Positions 33,366-41,861 are shown, counted from the stretch's first letter. The stretch: DNA of 51,237 nt from Chloroflexota bacterium (GCA_011523735.1 WTGB01000007.1:1-51237); one strand, 5' to 3'. Numbers and translations are program-made. Notes: generated by a model from the letters alone, not told the origin.

Positions 33366-35399
33366 TCAGGCATCAACAATCGTAATGGTATAGGCGTCGA
33401 CGCCCCGGCCGCGCTCATCCGCGCCCAGCACGAGCTCATAGGTCCCGGTCACGCCGAAGGTGAGTGTGCCGCTGTTGCTGCGGCGGGAACGATCGAAGGC
33501 AAAGACGATGCTGCCGTCCGGCGCGTAGATGGTGGCAAGCGGGGCAAAGAAGCCGGTGCCGCTCAAACCGCGCCCGCCGGTGATGAGTTTGATATCCACC
33601 GTCGTCCCGGCGACGCCCTCAATGCTGTAGCTATGGCGATCGTCCACACTTTGGATTTCATCGCCGGTATCTTCGCCCAAGACGATGACGCCCTTAGCGA
33701 CCGCGCCGTCGCGCTCGACAACGAAAGCTGGCGGCGGCAGCGTCGGCATAGGGGTCGGCTCCGGCATGTCACCATCGATGGTGATGGTGTAGGCGTCGAC
33801 GCCGCGGCCCCGCTCATCCGCGCCGATGACAATCTGATAAGCGCCATCGGCAGCGAAGGTCAACTCGCCACGATTGCTGCGCCGCGCGCGGTCAAAGGCG
33901 AAGACGATTTCTCCGTCAGGGTTGTAGATGGTGGCCAGCGGGGCATAGAAGCCGGTGCCGCTCAAACCGCGACCGCCAGTTATCAGCTTCAGCTCTACGG
34001 TCGCGCCTTCAAAGCCGGCGAAAGTATAGCTGTGCCGATCATCCGCATTTTCGATCTCGCCGACGGTGTCCACGCTCCACGTGATGGATCCCTTGTCAAC
34101 CGCCCCCGCGGGCTCAACGACGAATGCGGGAACAATCACTTGCGATTCTGGCGTGGCGGTAGGTAGCGGAGTCGCTGTAGGCGGCTCAGTTGGCGGTATG
34201 GCCGTCGCCGTGACCACCACTTGCACCTCTTCGACCACTGTTTCTACGATGGTCTCCGGTTCGCGGGTGGATGCCAGCAGCGCGCCCACGATGAAAGCGA
34301 TAATGACCAGAGCGGCCGCAACGAGGCGTTCTCGCTTACGGTTGGACACCGCTGCGATGGCCGCTTCGGTGATGGGCTGGTTCACGAGCATCGGCGGCTC
34401 AATCGGCGCGATCTCATTTTCTTCGTAGAGATAGCAAGCCGCTTCGTGTTTTGGTTTTTCCATCTTGAACAGCGGCGGCTGCGCTTCCAGGCATTTGTCC
34501 ATGCGATGGGGACAGCGCGGATAATAGCGGCAGCCGATGGCGGCGGCGGTGCGCATCTCTTCTTCGCTGGGCAAGCTGATGTTGACATCCCATTTATCCG
34601 TCGGGTCGGGCACCGGCACCGAGTCAATCAACAGCTGCACGTACGGGTGCTGGGGCGCGTCGATCACATCCATGGCCGAGCCGCGTTCCGCCGTTGTACC
34701 TTGATAAAGCATGTAGATCTGATCGCCGATTTGGTAAGCGGTGCTTAAGTCATGCGTGATGTAAAGGAAGGAGATATTATGTTCATCGCGCAGGCGCAGC
34801 ATCGCATCAAGAATGGAAGCGCGCAAGGACGCGTCCACCATTGATACCGGCTCATCGGCTACGATCAGCCGCGGCTTGATCATGTAGGCGCGAGCCATCA
34901 TGATGCGCTGGCGCTGCCCGCCGCTGAGTTGATGCGGGTACTTGCGCAAGACATCCTCGCCATAAAGACCGACCACATTCAAGCCGGCTTCCACCATATC
35001 GCGGTATTCGCTCTGATTATCGGAGAGGCTGAAATGCTTGTTGACCAGATCGAAGACATGGTCAATGCGATAGAAGGGATTGTAGACGCCGAAAGGATCC
35101 TGAAAGACGGCTTGCACATTGCGACGATAGGCTTTCAACTGCTCGTCGGTCATATCGGTGATATCTTCGCCATCGAAGATGATCTTACCGGAAGTCAGTT
35201 TGATGAAGCCGAGGACGAGGTTGGCCAGCGTGGTTTTCCCGCTGCCGCTTTCCCCGGCGATCGTCGTGATTGTCGCCGGCGACTCGTCGATGGTCATATT
35301 AAAATTATCGAGGGCGACGACAGATTTTTTCTCGCCGAGGAAGCCGCCGCTGGCATAAATCTTGGTGGCGTCACGGATTTGCAATAGTGGCGAAGGCAT
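33366..35399 (-). CDS. Opp/Dpp-type ABC ATPase fused to a membrane helix and two extracytoplasmic beta-rich repeats
   Basis: 677 residues in one frame. Start: ATG 35399 after GAGGAGAG, 29 bases inside the preceding ATPase gene. Residues 1-325 are a complete OppF/DppF ATPase: Walker A GESGSGKTT (49-57), Q100, signature LSGGQ (158-162), Walker B LIVADE (178-183), His216, and an oligo_HPY tail with four Cys (290, 296, 303, 322). Then come a basic patch NRKRER (353-358), a transmembrane helix (359-378), a VVVTATAIPPTEPP-type linker (379-425) and two repeats of about 115 residues (426-541, 558-674). The repeats share KLITGGRGLSGTGF, APLATIY, VFAFDR and GADERGRGVDAYTITI, and resemble bacterial pre-peptidase C-terminal (PPC) domains. 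The basic-inside rule puts the repeats outside the membrane. I know no standard family with this architecture. Confidence 0.9.
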   Translation of the reverse strand: MPSPLLQIRDATKIYASGGFLGEKKSVVALDNFNMTIDESPATITTIAGESGSGKTTLANLVLGFIKLTSGKIIFDGEDITDMTDEQLKAYRRNVQAVFQDPFGVYNPFYRIDHVFDLVNKHFSLSDNQSEYRDMVEAGLNVVGLYGEDVLRKYPHQLSGGQRQRIMMARAYMIKPRLIVADEPVSMVDASLRASILDAMLRLRDEHNISFLYITHDLSTAYQIGDQIYMLYQGTTAERGSAMDVIDAPQHPYVQLLIDSVPVPDPTDKWDVNISLPSEEEMRTAAAIGCRYYPRCPHRMDKCLEAQPPLFKMEKPKHEAACYLYEENEIAPIEPPMLVNQPITEAAIAAVSNRKRERLVAAALVIIAFIVGALLASTREPETIVETVVEEVQVVVTATAIPPTEPPTATPLPTATPESQVIVPAFVVEPAGAVDKGSITWSVDTVGEIENADDRHSYTFAGFEGATVELKLITGGRGLSGTGFYAPLATIYNPDGEIVFAFDRARRSNRGELTFAADGAYQIVIGADERGRGVDAYTITIDGDMPEPTPMPTLPPPAFVVERDGAVAKGVIVLGEDTGDEIQSVDDRHSYSIEGVAGTTVDIKLITGGRGLSGTGFFAPLATIYAPDGSIVFAFDRSRRSNSGTLTFGVTGTYELVLGADERGRGVDAYTITIVDA

Positions 35400-36408
35400 C
35401 GGCTCTCCTCTCCTCAAATTGCTCGTCAAAGAGGTGACAAGCAACCTCGTGTTTTTCTTCGACTTGTAGGGGCGGCGGTTCGACCTCGGCGCAATGATCC
35501 CAGGCAAAGGGACAGCGCAGCCGGAAGATGCAGCCGGAAGGAGGGTTACGTGGATCGTGAGTGATACCCTCGGTGATTTTTAGGGGTTTGCGTTCCTTGA
35601 TTGACGGGATCGAGTCGATGAGCAGTTGCGTGTAGGGGTGCAGCGGGTTGGCGTAGACATTTTCCACCGGCGCGATTTCCACCATTTTGCCGGCGTACAT
35701 CACAGCAATGCGGTCGACGATCTGCGCCAGCAAACCCATATCGTGCCCGATGACGATCAGCGAAACGCCGATCTCGTCTTTCACTTTGATCAAGGTTTGC
35801 GCCACGATGCGCTGCACGACGACATCAAGCGCGCTGGTCGCCTCGTCGGCGATGACCACCGTCGGATGGAGAGCCACGCCCATGGCGATGCAGACGCGCT
35901 GTTTCATGCCGCCGCTGAGTTCATGCGGATACATGTTGTAGATGCGGTTCGGCAGACCGACATTCTGGAACAATTCAAAAATGCGCTCCCGCATAGCTTC
36001 TTTGTCACGCTGTTTGCCTTCATGCGATTCGATGACATCAATGATTTGATCTTTGACGCGCATGGTCGGATTGAGGGAATTCATCGCCCCTTGCGGGATG
36101 AGTGACAAGCCCGTCCAGCGGAACTTGCGCAATTCTTCTTCCGTCAGGTTCAGCACTTCGGTGCCGTCAACTTCAATGCTGCCGTGCACGATGTAGCCGG
36201 GCGGCTGGACAAGTTGCAGGATGCCATAAGCCGTGGTCGATTTGCCGCAGCCGGATTCGCCGACCAAGCCGAGCGTCTCGCCTTCGTAGAGATTGAAGCT
36301 GACACCGCTGACAGCGATGACATCGCCCTGCGGCGTGGCGTAATGTATGCGCAGATTATCGACCTTGAGGACGATGCGGTCGCTGCCGTTTTCCTTTTGC
36401 TTTTCCAT
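35371..36408 (-). CDS. Opp/Dpp-type ABC transporter ATPase (OppD/DppD-like)
   Basis: A 345-residue ATPase of normal length with Walker A GESGCGKST (50-58), the signature 'HELSGGMKQRVCIAM', Walker B 'VVIADEATSALDVVV' and switch His in 'IVIGHDMGLL'. The oligo_HPY tail has 'HPYTQLLIDSIPS' and cysteines in 'SGCIFRLRCPFAWDHC', as in relatives. GGAG lies about nine bases before ATG 36408. It forms a heterodimer with the fused ATPase downstream, with which it overlaps by 29 bases. It couples ATP hydrolysis to uptake of a peptide, oligosaccharide or related solute. Confidence 0.92.
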   Translation of the reverse strand: MEKQKENGSDRIVLKVDNLRIHYATPQGDVIAVSGVSFNLYEGETLGLVGESGCGKSTTAYGILQLVQPPGYIVHGSIEVDGTEVLNLTEEELRKFRWTGLSLIPQGAMNSLNPTMRVKDQIIDVIESHEGKQRDKEAMRERIFELFQNVGLPNRIYNMYPHELSGGMKQRVCIAMGVALHPTVVIADEATSALDVVVQRIVAQTLIKVKDEIGVSLIVIGHDMGLLAQIVDRIAVMYAGKMVEIAPVENVYANPLHPYTQLLIDSIPSIKERKPLKITEGITHDPRNPPSGCIFRLRCPFAWDHCAEVEPPPLQVEEKHEVACHLFDEQFEERRADAFATIANP

Positions 36409-36427
36409 AGTCTGTCGCTCCGGTCGG

Positions 36428-37366
36428 TTAGGCCGCTTTGCGCAGGCGCGGGTTGGCGATCTCATCCAAGCCCAAGTTGATCAGCAGCAGAGAGACGAAG
36501 ACGATAGCCAGGATGACGGTCGGCAAGCCCCACCACCACCACATGTTGCGGAACAGCGCGCCCGCTTCGATTGAGAAGAAGATCGCAACGCCGAGCGATG
36601 GAATGCGCTGCGGACCGAAGCCGAGCACCTCCAAGCCAACCGCTGAGATGATCGCGCCGGTCATATTGCCGATGTAGCTCGCCGCCAGGTAGGGCAGCAA
36701 GTTGGGCATGATCTCCTTGAACATGATATCGCGCACGGGCACGCCAGAAAGGTGAGCCATCTGCACATAGCCGCTCTCACGCATACTGAGCACCTGCGCG
36801 CGGATGTAGCGTGTGGGGGTCGCCCAGGTGAAAAGCGATATCAAGAGCGCCATCGTGACGAGGTCGACGCGGCCCAGCACAGATTGGATGACGATGAGCA
36901 CAAGGAGCGAGGGAATGGTGATCGTGATATCGGTGGCTAATCGAATCACATCGTCAAACAAGCCGCCAAGAAAACCGGCCATGAAACCCAGCAGAATCCC
37001 GACCAGCATACCGACCGTTGCCGCAATTACGCCAACAAATACCGTGCGTGGCGTGCCGACAATCAACATCGCCAGCATGTCGCGCCCGCTGTTTTCCGTG
37101 CCTAACGGATGTTCGGGGATGCCTTCCTGCCCACGCCAATTGGTGAAACCGACCGGGGGCAGGTTAAGCGGCGCGCGCGCCGACAGCGCCAAATTGGTAT
37201 CCCATAATTGATAGCCCAGGAAAATCAGAAAGAACATGAAACCGAGTATCCCGGCGCCGGTGAGAAACTTCCAATTGAGCCAGGGGTTGTCAAAGCGATT
37301 TAAGGCGCCTGCCTTTTTTGTGCCGCCAGCGACGGGAGCGTCTTTGACTTTTCTGTCTTCCGCCAT
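36428..37366 (-). CDS. Opp/Dpp-type ABC transporter permease (OppC/DppC-like)
   Basis: A 312-residue inner-membrane permease. A basic cytoplasmic N-terminus is followed by a first helix ('FLTGAGILGFMFFLIFLGYQ'), a periplasmic loop with the DppC pattern 'EHPLGTENSGRDMLAML', and the BPD_transp_1 core ('FVGVIAATVGMLVGILLGFM'). The ATPase-contact loop is 'MRESGYVQMAHLSGVPVRDI'. It starts two bases before the preceding permease stops being read (gap of two), so the genes are tightly coupled. It pairs with the DppB-like protein to form the channel. Confidence 0.92.
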   Translation of the reverse strand: MAEDRKVKDAPVAGGTKKAGALNRFDNPWLNWKFLTGAGILGFMFFLIFLGYQLWDTNLALSARAPLNLPPVGFTNWRGQEGIPEHPLGTENSGRDMLAMLIVGTPRTVFVGVIAATVGMLVGILLGFMAGFLGGLFDDVIRLATDITITIPSLLVLIVIQSVLGRVDLVTMALLISLFTWATPTRYIRAQVLSMRESGYVQMAHLSGVPVRDIMFKEIMPNLLPYLAASYIGNMTGAIISAVGLEVLGFGPQRIPSLGVAIFFSIEAGALFRNMWWWWGLPTVILAIVFVSLLLINLGLDEIANPRLRKAA

Positions 37367-37368
37367 GT

Positions 37369-38382
37369 CTATCTCCCTTCCAGGCTGATACGCGGGTCAA
37401 TCAGCGGATAGCTCAAGTCGATGATGAGCACCGCCAGCGCGCTCGTCGTAATCAAGATGAACGAGGTGCCTTGAATCAAACCGAAGTCCTGCTCGCGGAT
37501 AGCGGTGAAGATAAGCGTGCCCATGCCGTTGTAGTTGAAGATGACTTCGACCAGCACCGAGCCGCTGACAAGTGTGCCGATGGACACCGCCAGCGCCGTC
37601 ATCTGTGGCAAGATGGCGTTGCGGATCATATAGCGATAGAGGACGTAGAAGGGCTTCAAGCCTTTGGCCTGCGCCAGAATCATATAATCTTCGCCTTCGA
37701 TGGTGACCATCATGCCGCGCATGCCCAGCGCCCAGTAGCCGAAGGTGACCAGCACAATTGCCATCGCCGGCAAGAAGCCGTGATGGATCACGTTGGCGAT
37801 GAAATCAATGGTGAATTCCGGCCTGGCAAACTTGTAGCTATAGGCGTAGGTTTGCGGGAAAAGCTCTAACAGGAAGCCGAAGACATAGACGAGCAGCAAA
37901 CCCGCGAGCAAAGGTGGTATCGAGGTGAAGATCATTGACATCGGAATCAGCACTTTGATCAGCTTGGGCGATTTCGTCCAAACTAGCAGCGCCCCGCAGA
38001 GGTTGCCGACGGTAAAGAAGATGAAGGTGGCGATGCCGACCAAACCGATTGTCCAAGGCAGCGCCCGCCCGACGAGTTCGGTTACGGTGGAGGGGAAGCG
38101 CGCCAGGGAATAGCCGAGGTCGCCCTGCAAGATGCCGCCCATAAAGCGAAAGTATTGCACATAAATCGGATCGTTAAGACCAAAGCGTTCCTTCCAGCCT
38201 TCAATGATCTGGTCGGAGTTTTCTACGAAGCCGGCCTGATAGGATAGCCGGGCAATCATCGCTGAAATGGGGTCGCCGGGCGCCAGGCGCGGGATGATGA
38301 AGATCAAGGTGGCTGCCACCCATAGCGTGAGGAAAAATACCAGTAGGCGGCGGACCAGATAATTTAAGGATATTCCTCCCAT
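37369..38382 (-). CDS. Opp/Dpp-type ABC transporter permease (OppB/DppB-like)
   Basis: A 337-residue permease. The frame is open to a TTG at 38418, but ATG 38382 with AGAAGGG just upstream gives the standard start 'GGISLNYLVRRLLVFFLTLW'. It has the DppB hallmark 'FIIPRLAPGDPISAMI' after the first helix, the periplasmic domain, and the contact loop 'YMILAQAKGLKPFYVLYRYM'. The core 'LVSGSVLVEVIFNYNGMGTL' near the C-terminus is typical. It is 159 bp downstream of the binding-protein gene, with a strong terminator in between. Confidence 0.92.
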   Translation of the reverse strand: MGGISLNYLVRRLLVFFLTLWVAATLIFIIPRLAPGDPISAMIARLSYQAGFVENSDQIIEGWKERFGLNDPIYVQYFRFMGGILQGDLGYSLARFPSTVTELVGRALPWTIGLVGIATFIFFTVGNLCGALLVWTKSPKLIKVLIPMSMIFTSIPPLLAGLLLVYVFGFLLELFPQTYAYSYKFARPEFTIDFIANVIHHGFLPAMAIVLVTFGYWALGMRGMMVTIEGEDYMILAQAKGLKPFYVLYRYMIRNAILPQMTALAVSIGTLVSGSVLVEVIFNYNGMGTLIFTAIREQDFGLIQGTSFILITTSALAVLIIDLSYPLIDPRISLEGR

Positions 38383-38494
38383 GCCAATGCCCTTCTCTAT
38401 TGTCGCTTGCGATGTCAACTAAGTTTAAGAATAACAGGCTCTACATAATAAAACGAAACTATACAGCGTCGCGCGTTTGATCGTTAGTGAATGC

Positions 38495-38524
38495 AAAAGA
38501 GGCTGGGGCAAATGCCCCAACCTC
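38495..38524 (-). terminator. Strong hairpin terminator/attenuator after the binding-protein gene
   Basis: On the minus strand GAGGTTGGGGCA (38524-38513), a 2-base loop, TGCCCCAGCCTC (38510-38499) and TTTT (38498-38495). Twelve pairs with one G-U. It lies 17 bases after the binding-protein stop and before dppB, so it probably lowers expression of the permeases and ATPases relative to the binding protein. Confidence 0.9.
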
Positions 38525-38541
38525 AAATTGTGCTTGGTCAA

Positions 38542-40299
38542 TTACATTCCAGCTTTGTGGATCTCCTGGAAGAATTGATGCGTCGATTGCCACCAGGTAG
38601 CCGGGTGGTTCCAGTTATTCTCGGACGTGGGCCAGCCTTCCCAGTAGGTGCTGTTGAAGGGGATCAACTTGGTCGCCTGGTTCAGCGGAATAAAGGGCAG
38701 GTCCTCATAGAGGTAGCCATAAGCTTCCACGACCAAACCAAGGGCGTCCGGGTGACCCAGAGGCAGTGAACCGAGTTGACCGACGAGCTCGCTATAAGCC
38801 TCGTTGTTCATGCCGTCCCAACGGACGTGGTTATTGCCGGAAGAGAATTCGCCGACAGGCACCCACCAGCGGGCGGTGTAGCGATCCAGCGAAGCCCAAG
38901 GCTCGTTGATGGAGCCGCAGGCATCCCAGTCGGTGGTGGATTCGTAGTTGCCGAAGCGCTTGTTGTCGTTCCAGGTCGCGCCGGCGATGACCGCGGCGGT
39001 CGCTTCAATGCCGAAGGTCTGCAGCTGCTCAACCAGGTTGGTGGTGATGCGGCGCTTTTCGATGAAGCCCTCATGGACCTGGATCTCCAGGCTCAGGGCG
39101 TTGCCATCGCCATCAACCCAGCGACCGTCGTCATTGCGCGAGTAGCCGTTGTTCTCCAGCAGAGCGGCAGCGGCGTCAAGGTCGGCTTCCGTGTTGAAGC
39201 TCATGCCAGCATCTTCGATGGCGTCGATGTAGGGGAACATGCCGCCATATTCGACGTACAGGGTACGCGAGGGGATGGTGACGCCTTCGTATGCGATGTC
39301 GATGACTTGCTGGCGGCTAATGGCGTGGTTGATCGCCCAGCGCATTTCGGGGTTGTCCCAAGGCGCGACTTGCGTCTGGAAGGAAAGCTGCCGCGGGCAG
39401 GGATCCAGCCATACAAAAGGCATGCCTTCGACCCAAGCGAAGATATTGTCGTTCGCCGCTTGCATCGCTTCGAAAGCGCCCAGCGTGACATCCATGATGC
39501 TGTCAAGTTCGTCGTTGACAGCCATGGTCGTGCGGATCTGATCGTTGCCGGTCACGACCCAGATGGCGCGCTGCGGTTCTGGCAGCTTGAAGACGCCCGT
39601 CTTGGCGCCCCACCAATCATCGTTGCGGTCATAGACCCAGGTGGTCTCGTTGGCGGAGGTGATGACGTAGGGACCGGTGCCGAGCGGCCAGCCTTGCTCG
39701 GGATCGAAGAACTTGAAGGTGAAGGGATCCTTGTCATGCCAGACATGCTCGGGAAGCATGTTGATGCCACCCCAGATGCGGACCGAGAAGAAGTCCAACT
39801 GGAAGCGCGGGTTCGGCTGCGTCAGGTTGAACTGAACGGTCAGATCGTCAATCGCCTCGACGCTCTCGACCCAAGTCTGAACGTTGCCGGCATAGCTGAG
39901 CGACGCGGTTTCGTCGTTGATCAGCAGGTTCATGGTCCATACGACATCGTCGGAATTGAAGGCTTCGCCATCCGACCATTCCGCGCCATCGCGCAGGTTC
40001 AGAGTCCAGACATCAAGCGTGTCGTTGGCTGTCATGCTCTCAGCCAGCCAAGGCATGATTTCACCCGTTTCATAGTTAAGGATGAAAAGCGGCTCGGCAA
40101 CAGCTTGATGCAGACCCTTGTTGCGATGGTTGTTCGGCAGCAGGAAGTTCATTTGGTCGAAGTTGGCGACAGCGCCGGCGGGACCGTCGATGTCAAAGAC
40201 GACGGTATCTTCGCGCGCGACGTCCTGGGCAACAGCGGTGAAGCTGATTGCCGCGAAGACGACGACGAGAAGAACGAGAAGAAGTGCTTTTGCTTTCAT
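38542..40299 (-). CDS. Family 5 (SBP_bac_5) extracellular solute-binding protein of the Opp/Dpp-type transporter
   Basis: 585 residues. Signal peptide MKAKALLLVLLVVVFAAISFTAVA with no lipobox cysteine. The SBP_bac_5 pattern is clear: 'AVAEPLFILNYETGEIMPWL', 'TLDVWTLNLRDGAEWSDGEA', 'FNSDDVVWTMNLL', 'WPLGTGPYVITSANETTWVY' and 'DNPEMRWAINHAISRQQVID'. GGAG precedes ATG 40299. Family members bind peptides, oligosaccharides, sialic acid (SatA), nickel or glutathione. The ligand-contacting region has many Trp and Asp residues, which would suit a sugar, but this is inference from context (nanE, ROK kinase). First gene of the transporter operon, 149 bp after the regulator. Confidence 0.92.
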   Translation of the reverse strand: MKAKALLLVLLVVVFAAISFTAVAQDVAREDTVVFDIDGPAGAVANFDQMNFLLPNNHRNKGLHQAVAEPLFILNYETGEIMPWLAESMTANDTLDVWTLNLRDGAEWSDGEAFNSDDVVWTMNLLINDETASLSYAGNVQTWVESVEAIDDLTVQFNLTQPNPRFQLDFFSVRIWGGINMLPEHVWHDKDPFTFKFFDPEQGWPLGTGPYVITSANETTWVYDRNDDWWGAKTGVFKLPEPQRAIWVVTGNDQIRTTMAVNDELDSIMDVTLGAFEAMQAANDNIFAWVEGMPFVWLDPCPRQLSFQTQVAPWDNPEMRWAINHAISRQQVIDIAYEGVTIPSRTLYVEYGGMFPYIDAIEDAGMSFNTEADLDAAAALLENNGYSRNDDGRWVDGDGNALSLEIQVHEGFIEKRRITTNLVEQLQTFGIEATAAVIAGATWNDNKRFGNYESTTDWDACGSINEPWASLDRYTARWWVPVGEFSSGNNHVRWDGMNNEAYSELVGQLGSLPLGHPDALGLVVEAYGYLYEDLPFIPLNQATKLIPFNSTYWEGWPTSENNWNHPATWWQSTHQFFQEIHKAGM

Positions 40300-40336
40300 T
40301 GTGGTGTTCTCCTACACAACTAAGCCAATTAAAGGA

Positions 40337-40418
40337 AACGATTGCCGACTCCGGGATTGGTTTGTCACCCTTTGCGGGATGACGGGCGCGCCAGCGGCGC
40401 CCGGGATTGCCGTGGCTA
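40337..40418. promoter_or_regulatory. Intergenic motifs before the transporter operon that recur upstream of the regulator
   Basis: AACGATTG (40337-40344) and TTGCCGTGGCTA (40407-40418) both occur again at 41762-41769 and 41746-41757 on the other side of the regulator gene. GGGCGC/GCGCCC at 40385-40403 makes a hairpin without T-run. The shared words may be regulator sites controlling both flanks. No good -35/-10 pair was found here. Confidence 0.35.
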
Positions 40419-40448
40419 ATCTGATGTCCTTCGATAGCGCCTCCTTTG

Positions 40449-41633
40449 TCAGGTCGATACAATTTTGCCAGCGTCCACCAGGGGCACGGCTGTTGAAGCG
40501 CGGATACGCAAGCGAGTCGGCACAGTATAACAGCGTGGCGGCGATTGACCGCCCTCCAGGCGCTCGAGCAAGATTTTCGCTGCCAATTTGCCCAACTCAT
40601 AAGCATTTTGTGACACGGTCGTCAGCGGGACGCCGATATGCGAGGCCATGCTTATATCGTCAAAGCCCACGACTGATACCTCATTGGGAACTTTGATGCC
40701 GATCTCCTGCAAGGCGCTGATGGTGATGATAGCGAGGATGTCGTTGATACAGGCGATCGCCGTTGGCTTGTGCTCGACCGTGTTCATCAACCGCACAACT
40801 TGATCGATGATCTGCTGGCTCTTCTCGCCCACCAGCGAATAAATGTCGGTTTCGTGGAATTCGGGACGTTCCGGCGGATCAATCTTCCAGGGCGCGTAGG
40901 CTCGCAAACCGTGCTCGTTTACAGCAGAGACATAGCCGCGATGGCGTTCTTCAACCGGGCGCAGTCCGTTTATATTCGGCATCAACTGCACGATATGCTC
41001 ATGCCCGAGCGCGACAAGATGTGAGGTGAGGTCATAAGCGCCGCCGAAATTGTCGCTGGCGACATAATCCGCTTCGATGCCTTCGATGATGCGATCTATG
41101 AAAATGATAGGGATCGCCCGCCGCTGATACTCTTGCAAAGCCGCCAGGGTCTCAGCCGTCGGGCAGGCACTCGCCCAAACAATCAAGCCGGCGACATTCT
41201 CTTCGAGCAACTGCTGAAGGATCACGGCTTCTTCCGCCAGCGTGGTCGCATTGCTGAATATGACCTGGTAACCGGCAGAGCGCAATTCCGTCTCGGCGCT
41301 GCTTAGCATAATGCTGTGGATTTCGTTGTGGAAGCTATGCGTGATATAACCGATGGAACGGCTGTTGGATTGATCCTGCGGCTGCCAGGCGACGAAGGTG
41401 CCCCGCCCCGCGGCGCGTTTGATCATGCCTTCAACTTCCAGCCGCTGCAAGGCGATGCGCACGGTCGTCCGGCTGATATCCAGGTGGCGCGCCAGTTGCG
41501 TCTCGGTGGGGATGCGCTCGCCATCCCGCCAACGTCCGGAGACGATCAGGCGGCGCAATTGATTGTGCAACTGAACGTGCAGGGAGATGTAGCTGTTGTG
41601 ATCCAGCCGGATCTTCTCAAGTTTGGCGCGCAT
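40449..41633 (-). CDS. GntR-LacI hybrid transcriptional regulator (AraR type)
   Basis: 394 residues. The N-terminal GntR winged helix (about 14-80) has 'SLHVQLHNQLRRLIVSGRW', 'RIPTETQLARHLDISRTTVR' and 'ALQRLEVEGMIKRAAGRGTF'. The rest is a LacI-type periplasmic-binding-protein domain (Peripla_BP_3), with 'IGYITHSFHNEIHSIML', 'GLIVWASACPTAETL', 'IPIIFIDRIIEGIEADYVAS' and 'VSVVGFDDISMASHIGVPLT'. This is the AraR arrangement: sugar binding releases the repressor from DNA. ATG 41633 is chosen because the domain match begins right after it, though no ribosome-binding site is evident. A GTAC-core palindrome 36 bp upstream suggests autoregulation. It sits between the transporter operon and a divergent sugar operon and may control both. 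Confidence 0.9.
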   Translation of the reverse strand: MRAKLEKIRLDHNSYISLHVQLHNQLRRLIVSGRWRDGERIPTETQLARHLDISRTTVRIALQRLEVEGMIKRAAGRGTFVAWQPQDQSNSRSIGYITHSFHNEIHSIMLSSAETELRSAGYQVIFSNATTLAEEAVILQQLLEENVAGLIVWASACPTAETLAALQEYQRRAIPIIFIDRIIEGIEADYVASDNFGGAYDLTSHLVALGHEHIVQLMPNINGLRPVEERHRGYVSAVNEHGLRAYAPWKIDPPERPEFHETDIYSLVGEKSQQIIDQVVRLMNTVEHKPTAIACINDILAIITISALQEIGIKVPNEVSVVGFDDISMASHIGVPLTTVSQNAYELGKLAAKILLERLEGGQSPPRCYTVPTRLRIRASTAVPLVDAGKIVST

Positions 41634-41668
41634 AAAGACCGCATCGATAAGGAAAAAGCAATTTAGAT

Positions 41669-41690
41669 TTGTACATAAATGTATGTACAA
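41669..41690. promoter_or_regulatory. Palindromic operator candidate for the AraR-type regulator
   Basis: TTGTACAT (41669-41676), a 6-base spacer and ATGTACAA (41683-41690): perfect 8-bp inverted repeat. The AraR family is known to bind TTGTAC...GTACAA-type sites. The position 36 bp before the regulator start and upstream of a divergent operon fits an operator for both. Confidence 0.65.
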
Positions 41691-41745
41691 TGCCGGAATA
41701 TAACATGAACCAAATCAAGATGCAATACAGGAAAAAATCCGAGTT

Positions 41746-41810
41746 TTGCCGTGGCTAGGGCAACGATTGGCAAAGCGGTGTACTTTGTACGCCCAGTTCT
41801 GTGATATGAT
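41746..41810 (+). promoter_or_regulatory. Possible promoter region of the divergent sugar operon
   Basis: TATGAT (41805-41810) is a good -10 box; the -35 box is unclear. Just upstream, GGTGTAC-TTT-GTACGCC (41777-41793) is a near-palindrome with GTAC cores, a second possible regulator site. TTGCCGTGGCTA and AACGATTG (41746-41769) are shared with the region before the transporter operon. Confidence 0.4.
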
Positions 41811-41861
41811 TCGCTTCGCTGTTGCGACAACCCGCCAAGTTAAACGAACGAGAGGAAGGCA

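Noticed and set aside
35462..35474. TGTAGGGGCGGC resembling the end of the dispersed repeat
   Set aside because: Only the first ten bases match, it is inside the coding sequence of the OppD-like ATPase and the rest of the repeat is missing.
38776..40323. 515-codon open frame on the plus strand opposite the SBP_bac_5 gene
   Set aside because: Pure antisense shadow of a well-supported binding protein; no ribosome-binding site and composition (His/Gln/Asp/Val-rich, no domain) is not protein-like.
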